DNA of 64,000 nt from Aphanothece cf. minutissima CCALA 015. Lineage in GTDB: Bacteria > Cyanobacteriota > Cyanobacteriia > PCC-6307 > Cyanobiaceae. Of the stretch, positions 8,581 to 16,706 are shown piece after piece (the first letter of the stretch is position 1; each line of letters begins with the position of its first letter). The translations under genes were made by a program, and so were the position numbers. The stretch lies in NCBI GenBank assembly GCA_003003925.1, contig PVWP01000005.1, positions 62,001 through 126,000 on the forward strand, written 5' to 3'. The notes below the pieces were generated by a model. The model saw only the letters and a program-made list of their open reading frames with translations. It did no database searches and had not been told where the DNA came from.

Positions 8581-9575
8581 GTCGCCCCGGGCCGCAGGAT
8601 CCTGATCTGGTGGAACTGGCCGCCCGGCTGCGCCAGCTCAGCGGTCTCACCGGCAAGACCGACATCCAGTCCCCGGCGGCCACCTTCCCCCACCAGCCCT
8701 TTCCCGCCCTGGGTCCCGCCGCGGCCCTCGGCGACGACGCCGCCCTGCTGCCGGCGGTGGCCACGCCGCTGCTGCTGGCCAGTGAGGGCCTGGACCCGGC
8801 CCTGGTGGCCGCCGACCCCTGGTTCGCCGGCTGGTGCGGCGTGCTGGTGAACCTCAGCGACATCGCCGCCATGGGCGGCACGCCGATCGCGGTGGTGAAC
8901 AGCCTCTGGTGCCGCAGCGCCAGCCGGGCGGAGCCGATCCTGGCGGGCCTGCGCCGGGCCTCCGAGGTGTTCGGGGTGCCGGTGGTGGGGGGCCACACCA
9001 ACCTGCACAGCCCCTACGACGCTCTGGCGGTGGCGGTGCTGGGCACGGCCGCCGGCCCGGTGCTCTCGGCCCGCGCCGCCCGTCCTGGCGACCACTGCCA
9101 CCTGCTGATCGACCCCAACGGCGGCTTCCGCGGCGACTCCCTCTGCTGGGATGCGGCCACGGAAGCCGACCCCGCCCGGCTGCGACGCCAGCTGGCCCTG
9201 ATGGCGGCTCTGGCGGCCGATGGGAGCGTCCATGCCGCCAAGGACATCAGCATGGGCGGCCTGGTGGGCACCGCCGCCATGGTCTGTGAGGCGGCCGGCT
9301 GCGGCCTGACCCTGGATCTGGGGGCGATCCAGCCCCCCGCGGGGGTGGCGCTGGAGCCCTGGCTCACCTGTTTTCCCAGCTTCGGCTTCCTGCTGGCCGC
9401 CCGCCCCGATCAGGAGGGGCGGCTGGCGGAGCGGGTCGCCGCCTGCGGCGGCCTGCTGCTGGCGCGGATCGGCACGTTCACGGCGGAGCGGCGGCTGGTG
9501 CTGGCGGCGGGGGGGCAGCAGCAGGAGATCTGGCGCGGAGAGGCGCCGCTCACCGGCTTCGGGGCGCTGCCCTGA
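8577..9575 (+). CDS. nitF: AIR synthase/ThiL-like protein, Sll0787 family (NitF)
   Basis: A 332-residue ATP-binding protein of the PurM/ThiL/SelD superfamily. The N-terminal GDDAALL motif and the metal-binding segment LVNLSDIAAMGG, then VVGGHTNLHS and AKDISMGGLVGTAAM, follow the order seen in aminoimidazole ribonucleotide synthetases and thiamine-phosphate kinases. It probably phosphorylates or activates a cluster intermediate; no product is established. GTG at 8577 overlaps the nitE stop by four bases. Confidence 0.83.
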   Translation: MSRPGPQDPDLVELAARLRQLSGLTGKTDIQSPAATFPHQPFPALGPAAALGDDAALLPAVATPLLLASEGLDPALVAADPWFAGWCGVLVNLSDIAAMGGTPIAVVNSLWCRSASRAEPILAGLRRASEVFGVPVVGGHTNLHSPYDALAVAVLGTAAGPVLSARAARPGDHCHLLIDPNGGFRGDSLCWDAATEADPARLRRQLALMAALAADGSVHAAKDISMGGLVGTAAMVCEAAGCGLTLDLGAIQPPAGVALEPWLTCFPSFGFLLAARPDQEGRLAERVAACGGLLLARIGTFTAERRLVLAAGGQQQEIWRGEAPLTGFGALP

Positions 9576-9664
9576 TCGGGCGGTCGTGATCAACCTGTCG
9601 TGATCGCCACCGCAACCGGAAGGGGCCCGGCACACAATGGCCTCGCTGGGTGGTGGGGGGCGCC

Positions 9665-9940
9665 ATGCCGGAAGTGGAGCTGACACTGGAATGGCCGGAT
9701 GGGGGCAGGAGCCGCCTCTATTCGCCGTCCACGGTGATCCTTGAGCACCTCGCCCCGGGCCAGACCATGACGGTGGCGGAGCTGCGCACCAAGGGCACCC
9801 TGGCGCTGCGGCAGGCCTCCGAGCGGGTGCGGGCCCGCTACGGCTTCGCCTGCACCCGGGCCGACGAGGAGGAACGGCGCCTGCTGGAGCAGGCGGCAGC
9901 CTTCGCCTCCGAAGAGCTCGTGAGCGTCCAGGCCGCCTAG
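9665..9940 (+). CDS. nitG: MSMEG_0570 family nitrogen starvation response protein (NitG)
   Basis: A 91-residue acidic protein, the last gene of the nit operon, 89 bp after nitF. It begins MPEVELTLEWPDG and contains YSPSTVILEHL, the family hallmark. Members occur almost only inside Nit1C clusters; no catalytic residues are known. ATG at 9665 was preferred over an upstream GTG at 9650 because it matches the family N-terminus. Ends in TAG and converges on the TMEM175 gene with a 13-bp gap. Confidence 0.85.
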   Translation: MPEVELTLEWPDGGRSRLYSPSTVILEHLAPGQTMTVAELRTKGTLALRQASERVRARYGFACTRADEEERRLLEQAAAFASEELVSVQAA

Positions 9941-9953
9941 TTGGCCGGAGCGC

Positions 9954-10529
9954 CTAGTCGGACAGCACCCGCTCAATGCGGCGATCGGGGATCAGCCACA
10001 TCAGGGCCACCAGCCCATAGACCGCCTGGCCAACGGCCGGGGAACGCAGGCTCACCAGCATCGCCACCAGATAGAGCGCCAGGGAGGTGTGCCCCTTCCA
10101 GTCACGGCCCACGGCCCGGCGCAGCAGGGAGTCGGGGCCCTGGCTGGCGATGATTCGGCCCTGGAGGATGAAATAGGCGAGGGCCGCCATCATCATCACG
10201 GCGCCATAAAGGACCGAAGGGGCGATCGCCCTGGGGTTCTGGCCCATCCAGCCGGTGGCGAAGGGCACCAGCGACAACCAGAACAGCAGATGGAGGTTGG
10301 CCAGGAGCACCGGGCCACTGACCCGCTGCAGGGTGTGCAGCATGTGGTGGTGATTGTTCCAGTAGATGCCGATATAGATGAAGCTCAGCAGATAGCTCAG
10401 AAAGACAGGGATCAGGGGCACCAGGGCCGCCGGTCCGGTGTCGTGGGGCACCTTGATCTCCAGCACCATGATCGTGATCACAATGGCCAGGACACCGTCA
10501 CTGAAGGCCTCCAGACGGGTGGTTTTCAT
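9954..10529 (-). CDS. TMEM175-family potassium channel (DUF1211)
   Basis: A 191-residue protein with about six transmembrane helices. The first helix carries the diagnostic motif RLEAFSDGVLAIVITIMVLE (R5, F9-S-D-G-V13), which lines the pore of TMEM175 channels. Bacterial members have one six-helix repeat and assemble as tetramers. This family lacks the TVGYG filter. The start at 10529 puts the motif at the usual distance from the N-terminus. It is convergent with nitG and not obviously tied to it. Confidence 0.88.
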   Translation of the reverse strand: MKTTRLEAFSDGVLAIVITIMVLEIKVPHDTGPAALVPLIPVFLSYLLSFIYIGIYWNNHHHMLHTLQRVSGPVLLANLHLLFWLSLVPFATGWMGQNPRAIAPSVLYGAVMMMAALAYFILQGRIIASQGPDSLLRRAVGRDWKGHTSLALYLVAMLVSLRSPAVGQAVYGLVALMWLIPDRRIERVLSD

Positions 10530-10738
10530 GGGGCCTGGCCATGGATCTCGCTGCTTATGGCAGAGACGACGCAGACTGCAGCAGAAAAGAGATGAATCGC
10601 TACAAAGCCCAGACTGCCTGGCACCACTGAGCCGCAGCAGGACGCCGCCTCCTGGAGTTCCCAGATGGCGCCGACCGGACTCTTCGCGGCGCACCGCGCT
10701 CAGTAGAGAAGGGGTGGACCACCGCAAAGCAAGATCCG

Positions 10739-11092
10739 ATGACACATCGCATCCGAAAACGTCTGTTCAGCCTCGCCTCCATGGCGGCGCTGGTGATCTC
10801 CCTGATGATCCAGTGGCCTGCCATGGCGATGGCCAGCCAAGCACGCTCCATCTCACCGGTCGCCTTCGCCAGCATGACCGACAAGATGGGCGCCAAAGCC
10901 AAGGAAGCCGAAGGCAAGATGGAATCGGCCTACGGCGAAATCACCGGCGACACGGGTCGCCAGGTGAAGGGCAAAGCCAAGCAGGTGCAGGCCTCCGCCA
11001 TGAACGCGAAAGAAGCCGTGAAGGACGGCTCCAGGGACGTGGCCCGCAAGGCCAGTGATGCCGCCGACAAACTGGCGAACAAGATCAAGTAA
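10739..11092 (+). CDS. CsbD-like stress protein with N-terminal membrane anchor or signal
   Basis: A 117-residue protein. Residues 1-33 form a basic stretch plus hydrophobic segment ending PAMAMAS, consistent with export or anchoring. The rest is a highly charged, Lys/Ala/Glu-rich amphipathic region (KMGAKAKEAEGKMESAYGEITGD) typical of CsbD, a general-stress protein under alternative sigma control in several bacteria. The molecular role is unknown. It sits with other small stress-type proteins and an alternative sigma factor. Confidence 0.82.
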   Translation: MTHRIRKRLFSLASMAALVISLMIQWPAMAMASQARSISPVAFASMTDKMGAKAKEAEGKMESAYGEITGDTGRQVKGKAKQVQASAMNAKEAVKDGSRDVARKASDAADKLANKIK

Positions 11093-11122
11093 CCGGCCCA
11101 TCACCACCCAAAGGAGGACCCC

Positions 11123-11269
11123 ATGCTGGAATCCATTGCCGTCGTTCTGGTGGTTCTCTGGCTGCTCGGTCTGGTGACGTCCACCTCCCTGGGCGGCCTG
11201 ATCCACCTGCTTCTGGTGATCGCCCTGATCGTGATCGCGGCCCGACTGATCAGTGGTCGGACCGTATGA
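11123..11269 (+). CDS. Small membrane protein, lmo0937-like family
   Basis: A 48-residue protein preceded by a near-perfect Shine-Dalgarno AAGGAGGA (about 11111-11118). The sequence MLESIAVVLVVLWLLG and two hydrophobic segments ending IAARLISGR match the lmo0937 family of tiny membrane proteins, which often travel with CsbD and other stress genes. The strong ribosome site decides the start. Function unknown. Confidence 0.78.
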   Translation: MLESIAVVLVVLWLLGLVTSTSLGGLIHLLLVIALIVIAARLISGRTV

Positions 11270-11288
11270 CGTGCCAGCGGCGGGGGGA

Positions 11289-12119
11289 TCAGCGTTCCTC
11301 CGCCAGGCAACGGCGCAGCGTCAGCAGGGCCTTGCGCTCCAGATGCTGCACCTTGTGCTTGGACAGGCCGATGCCCTCGCCGATCTTCGCCAGCGACGGG
11401 GACTCCGCACCGCCGTAGCGAAGACGCAGCACCCGGCGCTCCAAGGGGGACAGCTGGACGAGGGCGCGGTGCAGCCAGCGGTAATCGTCCCGAAGGCCAG
11501 GCTCGGAGGGATCGCCGATCAGATCCTTCAGACTCACCTCCCCGTCCGTGTTCCCCAGGGTCTGATCGAGAGAGAGGGTCTGCAGGTCATGGGAGGCCTG
11601 AAGCACGGTTTCCAGCCGTCGCGGGCTCTCCCCCAGCTGGATGCCGATCGCGGCCAGCGTCAGGGGCTCCGGGGAGGCATGGCGCAGGGCATGCACCTTG
11701 CGGGCCAGGGCCGCCATCTGGGGCGGCACCCGGATCAGACCGGCCGTTTCCTGGAGATGGCGATGCACCGCCTGGCGGATCCACCAGGAGCCATAGGTGG
11801 AGAACCTGTAGCCGCGCTCGGGCAGGAAACGCTCCACCGCATGGATCAGGCCGAGGTTGCCGGCCTGCACCACATCCATCGGATCCAGATGCATCTGCCG
11901 GATGCGGTTGTGCTGCTGCTTGCAGAGCGACACCACTAGACGCAGATTGCCCGTCACCATGCGCGCGAAAGCCCGGCGCCCTCGTCGCTCCTGACTGGGG
12001 GCCGGCGCTGGCTGAGAGCGCCAGTCCTGCACCAGGGCTCCGAGGTGCAATTCCTCGGAAGGCGTCAGCAAAGGGATACGACCGATGCTGCGCAAATAGT
12101 CCCCAAAACAATCTGACAT
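11289..12119 (-). CDS. RpoD-like sigma-70 family factor (group 2/3 type)
   Basis: A 276-residue sigma factor without the long region 1.1. Region 1.2 (DYLRSIGRIPLLTPSEE), region 2 core binding and -10 recognition (DVVQAGNLGLIHAVERF, then YRFSTYGSWWIRQAVHRHL) and region 4 (LSPLERRVLRLRYGG with a final HTH, SLAKIGEGIGLSKHKVQHLE) are all present in order. The aromatic YRFSTYGSWWIRQ melting motif indicates a housekeeping-like -10 preference, as in cyanobacterial group 2 factors. It may direct the neighbouring stress genes, though that is only positional inference. Confidence 0.9.
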   Translation of the reverse strand: MSDCFGDYLRSIGRIPLLTPSEELHLGALVQDWRSQPAPAPSQERRGRRAFARMVTGNLRLVVSLCKQQHNRIRQMHLDPMDVVQAGNLGLIHAVERFLPERGYRFSTYGSWWIRQAVHRHLQETAGLIRVPPQMAALARKVHALRHASPEPLTLAAIGIQLGESPRRLETVLQASHDLQTLSLDQTLGNTDGEVSLKDLIGDPSEPGLRDDYRWLHRALVQLSPLERRVLRLRYGGAESPSLAKIGEGIGLSKHKVQHLERKALLTLRRCLAEER

Positions 12120-12278
12120 GGTGACCAGAAAAGAGGGACATCAGCGAGCCTAGGGATGGCGAAATCTGCGCCACGAGCGATGTTCGCCTTTGCGGCTGAT
12201 CTGCAGCATCGCGGTGCAGAAAACCACCGCAGAACGACCTAATTTCTGTATCCGATTCAACCAACAGGAGAACGCATC

Positions 12279-12470
12279 ATGTCGCTGATTTCGCTCATCA
12301 TCACCCTGATCGTCGTCGGGGTCCTGCTGTGGCTCGTCAACAACTACATCCCCATGGACGGGAAGATCAAACGCATCCTGAACATCGTCGTCGTGGTCGC
12401 CGTCGTGGTGTGGCTCCTCAACATCCTTGGTCTGATGGATTCGTTGCGCAGCATCCGCCTGGGCCGCTGA
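12279..12470 (+). CDS. Small two-helix membrane protein, Thivi_2564-like family
   Basis: A 63-residue protein, MSLISLIITLIVVGVLLW, then NNYIPMDGKIKRILN, then a second hydrophobic helix: the arrangement of the Thivi_2564 family. The YIPMD segment between the helices is the conserved core. A purine-rich AGGAGA ribosome site lies about 7 bases before the ATG. It is divergent from the sigma factor with 159 bp between them. Function unknown; a stress-membrane role is suggested only by neighbours. Confidence 0.75.
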   Translation: MSLISLIITLIVVGVLLWLVNNYIPMDGKIKRILNIVVVVAVVVWLLNILGLMDSLRSIRLGR

Positions 12471-12511
12471 CGGCCGGCCGCCGGCAGCGGGCTCGCTCCC
12501 CCGTGGGGGCC

Positions 12512-13039
12512 TCAGCCACCGGCCCCGGGGCCAGGCATCGCATGCAGGGCCTGGGTTTCCTCCGGCCCCAGCACCAGCTCTGCCGATGCGTCACCCGCCA
12601 GGGGCAGGCTGAGGACGAGGGGCAGGGCGTCACTGGGGCGGGGCAGCAGGTCGGCCATGTCGAACTGGGCCGAGCTTTCCGGCAGGGGCCCGGCCCCGAC
12701 CGCCACCAGCTCCTCGCTGCGGTTGGCCAGGGTCCAGGAGCCGCCGACCCCGTCGCTGAGCCGCAGGGGCCGGCTGTGGTCGACGGCGATGCCCGGGGTG
12801 AGGGCGCTGAGGCGCAGGCGCTCGCCGCTGGGGTAGGCGGGATCGGGCTGGGCGAAGACCCGCAGCGACCAGCGGTTGTCGTCCCGGTCGCGCAGGCTCC
12901 AGCGCTGGCCCTCGTCGGCCCCGGCCAGACCGGGCGCCAGGGTCAGCAGCAGCACCAGCAGCAGGGCCGCCAGCGCCGCCGCCCCTGGCCAGGCGCGGCT
13001 GACAGGGGAGCCCGGAACAGGTTGAGCAGAAGCACGCAT
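12512..13039 (-). CDS. Exported DUF3122-like protein, paralogue A
   Basis: A 175-residue protein with a hydrophobic signal sequence ending near GLAGADEG. The mature part has the pattern [51 protein letters not shown] and a final ETQALH. I read it as the cyanobacterial DUF3122 family, with family name moderately sure. The same pattern recurs in the products of 35386-35889 and 39205-39744, so this is one of three diverged paralogues in the window. The gene is divergent from the low-oxygen psbA, sharing a 127-bp intergenic region with a short dyad at 13049-13061. Confidence 0.75.
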   Translation of the reverse strand: MRASAQPVPGSPVSRAWPGAAALAALLLVLLLTLAPGLAGADEGQRWSLRDRDDNRWSLRVFAQPDPAYPSGERLRLSALTPGIAVDHSRPLRLSDGVGGSWTLANRSEELVAVGAGPLPESSAQFDMADLLPRPSDALPLVLSLPLAGDASAELVLGPEETQALHAMPGPGAGG

Positions 13040-13166
13040 GGTGGGAAGCCCCGATCCGGGGTCATTCAACGCTATCGTTTTATCGTCCGGTAGCAGCAAG
13101 CGGCATGGTCGCAAGACGTTGTCGCTGCCCGTCGCGCCCGGTCTGTCCATCTTCGGATGTCCTGTC

Positions 13167-14246
13167 ATGACTCTCACCACCCTGTCGCGTTCCGGGGTCC
13201 ATCCCTGGGATCGCTTCAAGAACTGGGTCACCAGCACCGAGAACCGTCTCTACGTGGGCTGGTTCGGCGTGCTGATGATCCCCACCCTGCTCACGGCCAC
13301 CGTCTGTTTCGTGATCGCCTTCGTCGGCGCCCCGCCCGTCGACATCGACGGCATCCGCGAGCCCGTCTCCGGCGGCCTGCTCTACGGCAACAACATCATC
13401 ACCGCCGCCGTGGTGCCCTCCAGCAACGCCATCGGCCTGCACTTCTACCCCATCTGGGAAGCCGCCAGCCTCGACGAGTGGCTCTATAACGGCGGCCCCT
13501 ACCAGCTGATCATCTTCCACTTCCTGATCGGCATCTTCTGCTGGATGGGGCGGGAGTGGGAGCTCAGCTACCGCCTGGGCATGCGCCCCTGGATCGCCGT
13601 GGCCTACAGCGCCCCGGTGGCTGCCGCCACCGCCGTGCTGCTGATCTACGCCATCGGCCAGGGCTCCTTCTCCGACGCCCTGCCCCTGGGGATCTCCGGC
13701 ACCTTCAACTTCATGCTGGTGCTGCAGGCGGAGCACAACGTGCTCATGCATCCCTTCCACATGCTCGGCGTGGCCGGCGTGTTCGGCGGTTCTCTGTTCT
13801 CGGCCATGCACGGCTCGCTGGTCACCAGCTCCCTGGTGCGGGAGACCACCGAAACCGAGTCCCAGAACCGGGGCTACAAGTTCGGCCAGGAGGAGGAGAC
13901 CTACAACATCGTGGCCGCCCACGGCTACTTCGGGCGCCTCATCTTCCAGTACGCCTCCTTCAACAACAGCCGCAGCCTGCACTTCTTCCTGGCCGCCTGG
14001 CCGGTGATCGGCATCTGGTTCGCCGCCCTGGCGGTGGTGAGCTTCTCGTTCAACCTCAACGGGCTGAACTTCAACCACTCGGTCCTGGATCACCAGGGCC
14101 GTGTGGTCGACACCTGGGCCGACATCCTCAACCGCGGCGGCCTGGGCATCGAGGCGATGCACGAGCGCAACGTGCACAACTTTCCCCTCGATCTGGCCGC
14201 CACCGCCAGCACCCCCGTGGCCCTCACGACACCGTCGATCGGTTAG
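13167..14246 (+). CDS. psbA: Photosystem II D1 protein, low-oxygen D1' variant
   Basis: A 359-residue D1 precursor whose numbering matches canonical D1 exactly. Essential residues are intact: Y161, D170, E189, H190, H198, H215, S264, H272, H332, E333, H337, D342 and the A344 processing point, so the protein should build a working Mn cluster. The three substitutions that mark D1' proteins induced under low oxygen, A80, L158 and A286 (normally G, F, T), are all present. E130 is the high-light-type residue. Position 162, normally proline after Tyr-Z, is alanine. The start [10 protein letters not shown] at 13167 was chosen by alignment to the family. A strong terminator follows. Confidence 0.95.
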   Translation: MTLTTLSRSGVHPWDRFKNWVTSTENRLYVGWFGVLMIPTLLTATVCFVIAFVGAPPVDIDGIREPVSGGLLYGNNIITAAVVPSSNAIGLHFYPIWEAASLDEWLYNGGPYQLIIFHFLIGIFCWMGREWELSYRLGMRPWIAVAYSAPVAAATAVLLIYAIGQGSFSDALPLGISGTFNFMLVLQAEHNVLMHPFHMLGVAGVFGGSLFSAMHGSLVTSSLVRETTETESQNRGYKFGQEEETYNIVAAHGYFGRLIFQYASFNNSRSLHFFLAAWPVIGIWFAALAVVSFSFNLNGLNFNHSVLDHQGRVVDTWADILNRGGLGIEAMHERNVHNFPLDLAATASTPVALTTPSIG

Positions 14247-14292
14247 TGGGGCTTTGAACCCCGCCCAGCCATCGAGGCCCTGAGCGCCTGCC

Positions 14293-14318
14293 GGGCCCGG
14301 AGACATCCGGGCCCTTTT
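14293..14318 (+). terminator. Rho-independent terminator after psbA
   Basis: GGGCCCGGA, a GACA loop and the exact complement TCCGGGCCC are followed by TTTT. The 9-bp perfect GC stem with a T run lies about 47 bases after the psbA stop and should end its transcript before the heme-protein gene. Confidence 0.85.
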
Positions 14319-14371
14319 GCCATTCCCGCCGGTCCGTCCGTCCCACCCCTTGCCTCCGGAGCCACCGACCC

Positions 14372-15022
14372 ATGGCCCAGATCCTGCTTCCCAGCCTGCG
14401 GCGCCTGGCGCTGACGGCCCTCGCCTCAGTCGTGATGGTGCTGCTCGGCGCCCTGCTGCTCACCGTCGCCCCACCGGCGGCCCAGGCCGATGCACCGGTG
14501 GATCCGGCCGCCCTGGCCAAGGCCGTGGTGGCCATGGAGGATCTCGATCGGATGCGCATCGCCCTGGCCTCCACCCTGGAGGGCCGCAGCGAGGAACCCA
14601 CCCTGCAGACCATGAAGGAGGTCTGCAAGCCGGTGGGGATGAAGGCCGCCGCGATCGGCCAGGAGAACGGCTGGCAGGTGCGCCAGGTGGCGGCCAAGTT
14701 CCGCAACCCCGACCACGCCCCCACCAGTGCCCAGGAGCGGCAGGTGATCGACCTGTTCCACCGCCAGCCGGCGATCACCGGCCTGTGGCAACCGGCCACG
14801 GCCGAGCAGGGCACGGGCGTGACCTACTACCGCCGCATCAACGTGGAGCCCAGCTGTCTGGCCTGCCACGGCACCAAGGCCAGCCGGCCCGCCTTCGTGA
14901 CGGAGAACTACCCCGCCGACCGGGCCTTCGATTTCCAGACGGGGGACCTGCGGGGGATGTACGCGGTGTTCATCCCCGAAGCGCCCCAGGCCCATGAGAC
15001 GCTGGGCGAAACCCCCGGCTGA
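14372..15022 (+). CDS. Tll0287-like c-type heme protein with PAS-like DUF3365 domain
   Basis: A 216-residue exported protein: signal sequence to about residue 40 (PPAAQADA), then a DUF3365 domain. The heme-attachment motif is C162-L-A-C165-H166 within EPSCLACHGTKA. C85 in MKEVCKPVG is a candidate for the Cys axial ligand reported for the Thermosynechococcus homologue Tll0287, which has His/Cys coordination and a PAS-like fold. In that organism the gene neighbours psbA2, the micro-oxic D1 gene, exactly as here. It may sense redox or oxygen near photosystem II; the function is not proven. Confidence 0.85.
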   Translation: MAQILLPSLRRLALTALASVVMVLLGALLLTVAPPAAQADAPVDPAALAKAVVAMEDLDRMRIALASTLEGRSEEPTLQTMKEVCKPVGMKAAAIGQENGWQVRQVAAKFRNPDHAPTSAQERQVIDLFHRQPAITGLWQPATAEQGTGVTYYRRINVEPSCLACHGTKASRPAFVTENYPADRAFDFQTGDLRGMYAVFIPEAPQAHETLGETPG

Positions 15023-15026
15023 CGCC

Positions 15027-15560
15027 ATGGCGCGCCCCCCCTACCAACCCTCCCTGCTGCGGCTGACCCATGGCCTCACGGCGCTGGTGGTGCTGGCCGC
15101 CTGGCTGAGCGGGCTGTTCGTCTACAGCCGCTACGACGGCCGCTGGGGGCGGCTGCCCTTCACCCCCGACGGCAACTGGATCGACCTGCACGGCCAGGCG
15201 GGCTTCCTGCTGCTGCCCCTGGGCCTGGTCTTCGCCGCCTACGCCCTCACCCTGGGGCGGGCGCGCCTGAAGCGCGTCACCAACAGCATGGCCCTGGGGG
15301 CCCTGGTGCTGGCGGTGGCCACCGGCAAGCTGATGCAGGAGGACTGGCTGCGGGACGGCCAGCTGCACCACCTGGCCTACAGCCTGCACCTGGTGGCCTG
15401 GCTGCTGATGGGCCTGGCCGTGGTGCTGCACGTGGGCGACAGCCTGCGGCTGGGGGGCACGCCGCTGCTGGCCTCCATGGCCAGCACGAGCCTGCGCCAA
15501 GGCGACCGACCAGGGGACTGGCCCGGCCAGGTGCGGCGGTTTCTCCAACGAGGGCGGTGA
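15027..15560 (+). CDS. Membrane cytochrome b / b561-like protein
   Basis: A 177-residue protein with four predicted transmembrane helices. Several helix-embedded or helix-edge histidines (LRLTHGLTA, DLHGQAG, QLHHLAYSLHLVAW, VLHVGDS) are suitable ligands for two b hemes, as in cytochrome b561 or the cytochrome b of small dehydrogenases. The ATG lies 4 bases after the heme-protein stop, so the two are likely one operon and the protein may be the membrane electron partner of the Tll0287-like protein (inference). It is convergent with the DUF362 gene. Confidence 0.78.
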   Translation: MARPPYQPSLLRLTHGLTALVVLAAWLSGLFVYSRYDGRWGRLPFTPDGNWIDLHGQAGFLLLPLGLVFAAYALTLGRARLKRVTNSMALGALVLAVATGKLMQEDWLRDGQLHHLAYSLHLVAWLLMGLAVVLHVGDSLRLGGTPLLASMASTSLRQGDRPGDWPGQVRRFLQRGR

Positions 15561-16640
15561 TCAGGCGGCGATGCGGCGACGCAGGTCGTCGGCCATGGCG
15601 CGGCCGGCCGCGTCGGCGGTGACGATCTCGATCTGATCGGCGCCCGCGGCCCCGAGGCCCAGCTCGACCGCCCGGCGGATCTGCTCCAGCTGCCACAGCG
15701 GCCCGCGGGCCACGGCGTCGGTGGTGCCGAGCGACCGCAGCAGGGCCACGGCCACCACGTCCACCGCCACCCGGTCGCTGCCCGCCAGGATCACCCCCGG
15801 CCGGACCTTGCGGCCCGCTTCCGGCCCACCGTCGACGAAGGCCTCCACCCCGTCGAGCAGCACCAGGGCGGGGCTGTAGGCCTGGTTGATCTCGGCGATC
15901 ATCAGCCGCTGGTGGGGTGAGCTGTGCAGATCGCCCATGTAGTTGTGGGGGTCGCCGGGCACGACCTTGGCCACCAGTCCCACCGAGTTCTTCAGCGAGA
16001 GGGTGAAGTCCCCCCCGAAGCGATGGGTCTTGAGGCAGCAGGTGTTGACCACCGCGCCGGCCTCCAGGGCCGGCCGGGCGAAGGCGAAGCCCTTGGGCCA
16101 GTGGGTGCCCTCGGCGGCCACGCGCTGCCAGCCGTCGCGGTCGAGTTCGTCGAGCACCAGGGCCTGCAGGCCGAGGCGATCAGCCAGCGCGAACGCCCCC
16201 TTGGCCTCCATCGCCCGGCGGGTGTCGGCCATGCCGGAGCGATCGCCCACGGTGATGGCGCCGGCGCCGGCATTGCGCAGTTCGGCCACCAGCGCCTCCA
16301 GCAGCGGCGTGTCGGTGGCGGCCGGAGCCGGATCAGCGGTGTTGTAGTTGGGCTTGAGGAAGACCGAGCGGTCCTTCAGGCCGGTGGGTTGCAGCAGGTC
16401 GATCGCCGCGCGGGTGCCGGCCACCCGGTCGTCGCTGCGGATCAGCGCCACCCGGCTGACGCCGGCGGAGGAGGCGCCGGAGGTGGGGGCGGCCGCCGGT
16501 GCCGCCCCGGCGGCCGCTCGCGACCCTGGAGACGCCTGCGATCCGCAGGCCGCCGAGAGGGCGGCGCTGCCGGCGGCCAGGCTCGCCAGCCGCAGCACCC
16601 CCCGCCGACTGAGGCTCTGGCGGGGATCGGAACCGTCCAT
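15561..16640 (-). CDS. DUF362 domain protein with Tat-type lipoprotein signal
   Basis: A 359-residue protein. The N-terminus carries a twin-arginine segment (SLSRRGVLRLASL) followed by a lipobox-like SAAC, so it is probably exported folded and lipid-anchored. The DUF362 body shows FLKPNYNTADPAP, ITVGDRSGM and CCLKTHRFGGDFTLSLKN. No ferredoxin cysteines are present, unlike some DUF362 fusions. Function unknown. ATG at 16640 places the RR motif at residue 12-13; an upstream in-frame start only adds unstructured sequence. The stop abuts the cytochrome b gene end. Confidence 0.8.
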   Translation of the reverse strand: MDGSDPRQSLSRRGVLRLASLAAGSAALSAACGSQASPGSRAAAGAAPAAAPTSGASSAGVSRVALIRSDDRVAGTRAAIDLLQPTGLKDRSVFLKPNYNTADPAPAATDTPLLEALVAELRNAGAGAITVGDRSGMADTRRAMEAKGAFALADRLGLQALVLDELDRDGWQRVAAEGTHWPKGFAFARPALEAGAVVNTCCLKTHRFGGDFTLSLKNSVGLVAKVVPGDPHNYMGDLHSSPHQRLMIAEINQAYSPALVLLDGVEAFVDGGPEAGRKVRPGVILAGSDRVAVDVVAVALLRSLGTTDAVARGPLWQLEQIRRAVELGLGAAGADQIEIVTADAAGRAMADDLRRRIAA

Positions 16641-16706
16641 GGGCGCCCGGCCGCGGTGCGGTTTCAAGCTATCGCCGTTCGCCGGCGCGTCGATCACAGG
16701 CCTGGC

